A stretch of 64,000 bases of DNA from NCBI GenBank assembly GCA_016783505.1, contig JADHWK010000007.1, positions 5,122-69,121 of the forward strand. The letters are read 5' to 3'. The notes beneath the pieces were generated by a model, which saw nothing but the letters and a program-made list of their open reading frames with translations, did not search any database and was not told where the DNA came from. This document shows positions 59,341 through 64,000 of this stretch, one piece after another. This DNA is from Candidatus Zhuqueibacterota bacterium (lineage in GTDB: Bacteria > BS750m-G25). The position numbers and the translations under genes were made by a program. Numbering within the stretch: position 1 is the stretch's first letter; every line of letters begins with the position of its first letter.

Positions 59341-59970
59341 TTGACTGACATTTCCTCCTTCAAGGTAATAGGGCTGGATCTGGCTGGAGTGGAGACTCGA
59401 CCCACGGGTTTTTGTCTGCTCGAAGACCATCAAGTGAAAACATCCCTGTTGGGGACTGACAGGGAGATCTTGGACACTATTGATGAAGGGGCTGGGGTCA
59501 TCTCCATTGATGCTCCCCTTTCGTTGCCGGCCGGGCGCTGCTGTCTGCGGGATACCTGTTCCTGTGCCGGGGAAAATCATTTTCGCCAGTGCGATCTGGA
59601 ACTTCGTAGGATGAGGATTAAATTTTTCCCCATTACCTTGGGTCCCATGCGAAAGTTGACCGAGCGGGGACTCCGATTAAAACAGGGGTTGAATGAGCGG
59701 GGCTTCGATGTCATTGAGACATTTCCCGGTGCCGCTCAGGACCTATGGGGTATTCCTAGGCAAAAGAATCCCGAAGGGTTGAGGGAGGGGTTGAGAAAAT
59801 TTGGACTGACCGGGGATATTGAGAATGAGGACCTCTCCTGCCATGAGTTGGACGCTATTACCTGTGCACTGGTTGGGGATGATTATCTGAAAAATAGATT
59901 CATCGGTATTGGAGATGAAGGGGAAGGGCTAATTATCCTGCCTTCTACCTTAAAAGTCAAGGGAAAGTAA
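59341..59970 (+). CDS. DUF429 family protein
   Basis: The 209-residue protein starts at TTG 59341 after GGAGTAGG. VIGLDLAGVETRPTGFCLL near residue 10, ISIDAPLSLPAGR near 57, CDLELRRMRIKFFPITLGPMRKLTERG near 84 and DELDAITCALVGDDYL-like (HELDAITCALVGDDY) near 172 define DUF429, an RNase H-like fold of unknown function. A cysteine-bearing insert (CCLRDTCSC) after the first Asp is unusual. It stands between the solute cluster and trxB. Not assigned to a pathway. Confidence 0.8.
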   Translation: MTDISSFKVIGLDLAGVETRPTGFCLLEDHQVKTSLLGTDREILDTIDEGAGVISIDAPLSLPAGRCCLRDTCSCAGENHFRQCDLELRRMRIKFFPITLGPMRKLTERGLRLKQGLNERGFDVIETFPGAAQDLWGIPRQKNPEGLREGLRKFGLTGDIENEDLSCHELDAITCALVGDDYLKNRFIGIGDEGEGLIILPSTLKVKGK

Positions 59971-59994
59971 GGGTTATTCTTTTGGTGACATAAA

Positions 59995-60933
59995 ATGGAA
60001 GACGAGAATTATTATAAGGTAATCATCATCGGTTCCGGCCCGGCTGGTATCACCGCCGCTATCTACACCGCCCGGGCGGATCTGGCCCCCCTGGTCTTTG
60101 AGGGCAGTCAGCCCGGGGGACAGTTAACAATTACCACAGATGTGGATAATTTCCCCGGTTTCCCAGAGGGCATTCTGGGGCCAAAACTGATGGAGGAGAT
60201 GAAGAAACAGGCCCAGCGGTTCGGGGCCCAGTTTTTATTTCAATCCGTTAGTTCAGTGGATTTATCCAAAAGGCCCTTTTCGGTTTTATCCGATGACCAT
60301 ACCTATTGGGCCCAGGCGTTGATAATCGCTTCCGGGGCCTCGGCCCGGATGCTGGGTCTGGAGGCGGAAAAGCGGCTGATGGGCCACGGTATCTCGGCCT
60401 GTGCCACCTGCGACGGGTTCTTTTTCCGGGACAAAGGGGTAATCATAGTGGGGGGCGGGGATGCGGCTTTGGAGGAGGCGATTTTCCTGACCAAATTTGC
60501 CCGTAAGGTGACTGTGATTCATCGCCGGGATCAACTCCGGGCCTCCAAGATTATGCAAGCGAAAGTAGTTCAAAACGACAAAATTAATTTTCTCTGGGAT
60601 TCGGTATTGGTGGATATATTGGGAAAGCCCGACCAGAAGGGGGTGGTGGGTGTTAAAGTCAGGAATGTGAAAACCGGGAAGATTTTCAAGAAGCTCATTG
60701 ACGGCGTCTTCTATGCCATCGGGCATGAACCCAATACAAAATTGTTTGAAGGACAATTAGAGTTGGATCAAAAAGGATATATTGTCACCCATGATGGGAC
60801 GGCCACCTCAATCCCAGGCGTATTTGCCTGTGGGGATGTCCAGGACTTCCGGTATCGGCAGGCCATCACCGCCGCCGGGTCGGGCTGTATGGCCGCCCTG
60901 GATACGGAAAGGTTTTTAGAAGCAGAAAAATAA
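59995..60933 (+). CDS. trxB: Thioredoxin reductase
   Basis: The 312-residue FAD/NADPH disulfide reductase keeps thioredoxin reduced. IIGSGPAGITAAIYTARAD near residue 10 is the FAD site, ACATCDGFFFRD the redox pair C136/C139, VGGGDAALEEAIFLTKFA near 150 and VIHRRDQLRAS near 172 the NADPH site, and GVFACGDVQDFRYRQAITAAGSGCMAALD the C-terminal FAD contact. Length and motifs are fully standard. Electrons can pass to Tpx through thioredoxin. The start has a weak ribosome site. Confidence 0.96.
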   Translation: MEDENYYKVIIIGSGPAGITAAIYTARADLAPLVFEGSQPGGQLTITTDVDNFPGFPEGILGPKLMEEMKKQAQRFGAQFLFQSVSSVDLSKRPFSVLSDDHTYWAQALIIASGASARMLGLEAEKRLMGHGISACATCDGFFFRDKGVIIVGGGDAALEEAIFLTKFARKVTVIHRRDQLRASKIMQAKVVQNDKINFLWDSVLVDILGKPDQKGVVGVKVRNVKTGKIFKKLIDGVFYAIGHEPNTKLFEGQLELDQKGYIVTHDGTATSIPGVFACGDVQDFRYRQAITAAGSGCMAALDTERFLEAEK

Positions 60934-60945
60934 GTGTTTTAGCCA

Positions 60946-61761
60946 ATGCCCGAACTTCCAGAGGTAGAGACGATTACCAGGCAACTGCGATCCTTCGTGT
61001 CTGGGAAGAAAATAGATTCCATAACTGTATTAAGACCCTCCGTTCTACCCAAAGAGACCCCATCAACATTTTCAGCCCGGTTAAGGGGAAGGCGCATTAG
61101 AAAGGTAGGGCGTCGGGGAAAGTATCTCATCTTTTGTCTGGACGGGTATAAGTTGATCGTCCACTTGAGAATGACGGGAAAATTCTTAAGTTACCATACG
61201 CGGCCTCGGGAGAATGCCCATCTACGCATCCTCTTCGGATTTAATGATGGAAGTTGGCTTGCATATCATGATCAGCGAGCCCTGGGTACCCTGTTTACCG
61301 TTCAAGATAAAGAAGTCGTTTCTGAATTGGATAAATTGGGCGTGGAACCGTTTAGCCCTTCTTTTACCCCCAACTTTCTTTATCAAATGACCCGGCAAAG
61401 TCGTCAGCCGCTCAAGGAATTTTTGCTCAACCAAAACCGGGTGGTCGGTCTCGGCAATATTTACGCCTCGGAAGTTCTTTATGATTGCGGCATGCATCCG
61501 GAAAGGGGGGCCGAATCCCTGAGCCGGGACGAAGTGAAAAGGCTGACGGCCAGCATTAAGGGAATTCTCAGGCAGGCGGTGGAGGCCAACGGTACCAGCC
61601 TCTCTAACTACCGGGATCTGCTGGATCAAACCGGGAATTTTCAGACGTCACTAAAGGTATATGGCCGTGAAGGGGAAAGATGCGAAAGGTGCGGAACTGA
61701 AATAAAACGCATAAAACAAAAGGGAAGAAGTAGTTACTTCTGCCCCCAATGTCAAAGGTGA
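60946..61761 (+). CDS. mutM: Formamidopyrimidine-DNA glycosylase
   Basis: The 271-residue repair glycosylase removes 8-oxoguanine and nicks the strand. The catalytic PELPEVETI N-terminus (P2, E3) is intact. HLRMTGKF with the conserved lysine/His region, QNRVVGLGNIYASEVL near residue 165 (H2TH helix) and the C-terminal zinc finger CERCGTEIKRI-QKGRSSYFCPQCQ are all present. It follows trxB by 12 bases, an oxidative-damage pair. Confidence 0.97.
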   Translation: MPELPEVETITRQLRSFVSGKKIDSITVLRPSVLPKETPSTFSARLRGRRIRKVGRRGKYLIFCLDGYKLIVHLRMTGKFLSYHTRPRENAHLRILFGFNDGSWLAYHDQRALGTLFTVQDKEVVSELDKLGVEPFSPSFTPNFLYQMTRQSRQPLKEFLLNQNRVVGLGNIYASEVLYDCGMHPERGAESLSRDEVKRLTASIKGILRQAVEANGTSLSNYRDLLDQTGNFQTSLKVYGREGERCERCGTEIKRIKQKGRSSYFCPQCQR

Positions 61762-61775
61762 AAGGAGGTGCTATT

Positions 61776-61883
61776 ATGGCGGTGTTTAAATGCAGTAAAT
61801 GTGGATTTGAGAAAGAAACCCGGTGTAAACCCCGGAAATGTCCCCAATGCGGTGCATCCGACAGCTTTACCAAAAAAGGATAA
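61776..61883 (+). CDS. Small zinc-ribbon (RCKP/rubredoxin-like) protein
   Basis: This 35-residue protein starts at ATG 61776 with AAAGGAGGTG upstream. FKCSKCGFEKETRCKPRKCP and QCGASDSFTKKG give two CxxC pairs in a small ribbon with the RCKP motif. It is probably a zinc or iron site protein. It lies 14 bases after mutM and is closed by a terminator 25 bases later, so it is the last gene of the trxB-mutM transcript. Function unknown. Confidence 0.85.
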   Translation: MAVFKCSKCGFEKETRCKPRKCPQCGASDSFTKKG

Positions 61884-61907
61884 TTCTCATCCTGTAATCT
61901 TTTTTCA

Positions 61908-61934
61908 AAACCGGCCTCTGAGGCTGGTTTTTTT
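61908..61934 (+). terminator. Rho-independent terminator
   Basis: AAACCGGCCT-CTG-AGGCTGGTTT, a 10-bp stem with one G-T pair, is followed by TTTT. It ends the trxB-mutM-zinc-ribbon transcript. Confidence 0.9.
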
Positions 61935-61935
61935 A

Positions 61936-61964
61936 TTGACAAAATAGAATTTATTTGATATATT
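61936..61964 (+). promoter_or_regulatory. Strong sigma70-type promoter of the YbbR gene
   Basis: TTGACA (61936-61941), 17-base spacer, TATATT (61959-61964), just after the terminator. The expected transcription start (about 61970-61972) lies only a few bases before the chosen ATG at 61975, so the message would be nearly leaderless. Confidence 0.7.
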
Positions 61965-61974
61965 GATGGATGTA

Positions 61975-62928
61975 ATGAAGATACAAAAGGTTTTAATAAG
62001 ATTTTTCACCGAAGACATGGCCTTAAAGGTCGGGCTCCTGCTTCTGGCCTCCTTTGTGTGGTTTTTTGTGGTGACAAACCTGGAGTATGAATACGCCTTC
62101 AGTATTCCCATCTCAATTGAAAACCTGAAAGAAGGAAAGATACTGGTCAAGGAGGTGCCCCAAAATGCCCAGGTTCTTTTTAGGGGCAACGGGAGAAACC
62201 TTCTCACTTTAAGATATCTTTCCGATGTGAAATTAAGGCTTGATCTTAAAACCATAAACTGGTATTACGATTTCATCCTTAAAAATCGCTATGTAGAACT
62301 TCCCAGGGGAATGGATGTGAAGGTGGTGGAGGTTATCGAGCCGGACACGGTGACCATCAGTTTGGATGATTTACTGGAAAAAGAGGTCCCCGTTCTGCCC
62401 CAGGTTTCCTGTAAACTTAAGGCCGGATATGTTCAGGTTGGGGAAGTGCGATGTGATCCCCCTAAAATAAGGATTTCCGGACCCCGGAGTCTGGTGGCTC
62501 AGATTAATGGGGTAAGGTCCATCGAGAGTAAATATTTTGACGCGTACGTTGATATTCGGGACCGGTTGCAACTGGAGCCCTTCAGCAGCCCGTCAATTTC
62601 CCGTGACCGTGACTATGTAACGGTTATCGTGGATGTTCAGAAATTGGGGGAGCACTGGTTGGAAAAGGTTCCCGTACGGGTGGTGAATGTTCCTAAATCC
62701 CTTACAGTGATAGTGGAACCTCCGGAGTTTGATTCAATGTTAGTGCGGGGTGGGGTGGATGAGATCATGAAGCTATCCCCTGAGAAAGTAGTAGCGACCA
62801 TTAATTTCGGCCGGAACTGGCGACCAGAGAAGGAGAATTATTCACCATTGATCAGCCTCCCTGAGGGGATTGAGGTCGTTTCCTTCGACCCCCCTACTTT
62901 TGTGTTAATCGTCAGAAAGTCGAGATAA
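61975..62928 (+). CDS. YbbR-domain protein (membrane-anchored)
   Basis: The 317-residue protein has one N-terminal membrane helix (LKVGLLLLASFVWFFVV, residues 17-32) and then repeats of the YbbR fold. Each repeat has V-V-PRSV-like edges (ISGPRSLVAQINGVRSIES near 165, VPVRVVNVPKSLTVIVEPPEF near 235). ATG 61975 is chosen because it is the only Met start compatible with the promoter; ATG 61966 lies before the predicted transcription start. YbbR proteins are often next to the diadenylate cyclase gene, which is not seen here; the neighbour is tsaD. No clear ribosome site is present. Confidence 0.8.
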   Translation: MKIQKVLIRFFTEDMALKVGLLLLASFVWFFVVTNLEYEYAFSIPISIENLKEGKILVKEVPQNAQVLFRGNGRNLLTLRYLSDVKLRLDLKTINWYYDFILKNRYVELPRGMDVKVVEVIEPDTVTISLDDLLEKEVPVLPQVSCKLKAGYVQVGEVRCDPPKIRISGPRSLVAQINGVRSIESKYFDAYVDIRDRLQLEPFSSPSISRDRDYVTVIVDVQKLGEHWLEKVPVRVVNVPKSLTVIVEPPEFDSMLVRGGVDEIMKLSPEKVVATINFGRNWRPEKENYSPLISLPEGIEVVSFDPPTFVLIVRKSR

Positions 62929-62990
62929 CCGAAATAATACAGAGAAGAGTTCTTAAAGCCGGGAAAAGTCCTGAGAATTTACGGATAACG

Positions 62991-63983
62991 ATGGTGGTAT
63001 TGGGCATAGAGACCTCTTGCGACGACACCGCCGTGGGGGTGGTGGAGGATGGGGTGGTGCTCTCCGATATTACCTCCACCCAACTGGTCCATCAGAAATA
63101 CGGGGGAGTAGTACCTGAGCTGGCCTCCCGGGCCCACGATCGACTTCTAATACCCGTCATTAAAGAGGCCCTGCGGGGGGCGGAGATAGAAAAGACAGGG
63201 ATAGACGGGGTGGCGGTGACGGTGGGACCCGGTCTGGTGGGGGCCCTGTTGGTGGGCCTGAATGTGGCTAAGGGGTTGGCCCAATCTTTAGATCTCCCAT
63301 TAATTGGGATAAATCATTTAGAGGGTCATATCTCATCGGCCTTTCTCAGCCATAAAACACTTAAAACCCCCTTTATTGCCCTAATCGTTTCGGGGGGACA
63401 TACCGAGTTGATATATGTTGAGGATTTCGGTTCTTACCGGGGGTTGGGTCAGACCCGTGACGATGCCGCCGGTGAGGCTTTTGATAAGGTGGCCAAATTG
63501 TTGGGGCTTGGCTTCCCCGGGGGACCGGCCATTGATGGGGTGGCCCGCACTGGTGACCCCGGAGCGGTGCGGTTTCCCCGGGCCCGCTTGGGACAGAGCC
63601 TTGACTTCAGCTTCAGCGGCCTTAAGACAGCGGTGCGAAATTACCTTATGGGTGAGGTTAAGCTAACCCCCCAGGGGATCGCTGACATCGCCGCTTCTTT
63701 TCAGGAGGCGGTGGTAGACGTGTTGGTCAGCAAGGTCGAAAGGGCCGCCGACCGCTTGAGCGTACACCGGGTGGTGGTGGTGGGGGGGGTGGCGGCCAAC
63801 CAGAGACTGCGTCAACGGCTTAAACAGAATGGATCCTTAGGGGAGGTTGAGGTTTATATCCCGGAGGAGAGGTTCTGCACCGACAATGGGGCCATGATCG
63901 CCTGGGCTGGATGGATGCGACTTAAACGGGGGGAACGTTCAGGCCTTGATCTTGAGGCGGATCCCAGTTTGGGATTGGCATAA
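62991..63983 (+). CDS. tsaD: tRNA threonylcarbamoyladenosine synthase subunit TsaD
   Basis: The 330-residue essential enzyme attaches threonylcarbamoyl to A37 of ANN-decoding tRNAs. VLGIETSCDDTAVGVVEDG, ELASRAHDR (HXXXH-like metal site region), GVAVTVGPGLVGALLVGLNVAKGLA, the H in HLEGHISSAF, IVSGGHTELIYVEDFG, RTDDAAGEAFDKVAKLLGL-like (TRDDAAGEAFDKV), SFSGLKTAVR and VVVVGGVAANQRLR are all conserved. The end (CTDNGAMIAWAGWMRLKRG) is complete. It is the last gene in the window. Confidence 0.97.
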   Translation: MVVLGIETSCDDTAVGVVEDGVVLSDITSTQLVHQKYGGVVPELASRAHDRLLIPVIKEALRGAEIEKTGIDGVAVTVGPGLVGALLVGLNVAKGLAQSLDLPLIGINHLEGHISSAFLSHKTLKTPFIALIVSGGHTELIYVEDFGSYRGLGQTRDDAAGEAFDKVAKLLGLGFPGGPAIDGVARTGDPGAVRFPRARLGQSLDFSFSGLKTAVRNYLMGEVKLTPQGIADIAASFQEAVVDVLVSKVERAADRLSVHRVVVVGGVAANQRLRQRLKQNGSLGEVEVYIPEERFCTDNGAMIAWAGWMRLKRGERSGLDLEADPSLGLA

Positions 63984-64000
63984 ATTATAGATTGAAGTTA

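Noticed and set aside
1-64000. tRNA, rRNA and CRISPR arrays
   Set aside because: I looked for TTCGAATC-type T-loops, CCA-ended cloverleaves and regularly spaced direct repeats and saw none that I can support.

Overview
The window looks like a chromosome segment of an uncultured, anaerobic, respiratory bacterium. The evidence is Shine-Dalgarno sites, bacterial housekeeping genes (serS, trkA/trkH, trxB, mutM, tsaD), an NADP-type sulfhydrogenase, ferredoxin-linked 2-oxoacid oxidoreductase, superoxide reductases, rubrerythrin and cytochrome c nitrite reductase. I cannot assign a phylum from sequence alone; the intergenic repeat content and gene mix resemble uncultured candidate-phylum genomes. 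The backbone is moderately GC-rich, and visibly AT-rich blocks are inserted into it.

Region 1 (1-9727) is an exopolysaccharide / surface-glycan locus. Its first 7 kb are AT-rich and partly decayed: glycosyltransferase fragments, an oxidoreductase-glycosyltransferase chimera with a nonsense codon, an intact GT4, a GT2 and a sugar epimerase. It ends in a GC-richer conserved part with the initiating polyprenyl-phosphate sugar transferase and a DegT aminotransferase. Region 2 (10199-15885) holds serS, an AT-rich Abi-like gene, the TrkA/TrkH potassium system and a small exported Glu/Pro-rich peptide with its own promoter and terminator.

Region 3 (16001-41304) is an energy and oxygen-defence region. 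It runs hydBGDA plus maturation protease, LMW phosphatase/arsenate reductase, desulforedoxin, superoxide reductase, 2-oxoacid:ferredoxin oxidoreductase, thiol peroxidase, nitroreductase, Coq7-like di-iron protein, a PerR/Fur regulator co-translated with a ferritin-like protein, rubrerythrin, desulfoferrodoxin, ZIP transporter, a Fe-S/sulfur-relay group (NifU-C, cysteine desulfurase, IscU-like, DsrE-like, TusA), rubredoxin, a 24-codon stub of a flavodiiron protein, a metal permease with an HMA domain, a DUF438/hemerythrin/PAS protein, NrfA-NrfH and lactate dehydrogenase. Together these genes would supply electrons, repair Fe-S clusters and detoxify superoxide, peroxide and nitrite.

Region 4 (41305-48128) is accessory: hairpin clusters, a metallophosphoesterase/beta-propeller protein, a HAD hydrolase, a broken beta-helix gene, a membrane protein and a frameshifted IS110-family transposase. 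Region 5 (48129-59259) is probably an osmolyte region: an OtsA-OtsB fusion, TreT, a mechanosensitive-channel remnant, then four glycosyltransferases (one GpgS-like) with a glycerate 2-kinase. I consider the last five genes the best candidate for an undescribed pathway (glycosylglycerate-type compatible solute). Region 6 (59341-64000) is housekeeping: DUF429, trxB, mutM, a zinc ribbon, a YbbR protein and tsaD.

Throughout, intergenic gaps carry short palindromic repeats, notably a 20-bp element in six copies. About nine gene remnants or broken genes are present. No tRNA, rRNA or CRISPR array was seen. Intergenic stretches not listed below showed nothing I could interpret.
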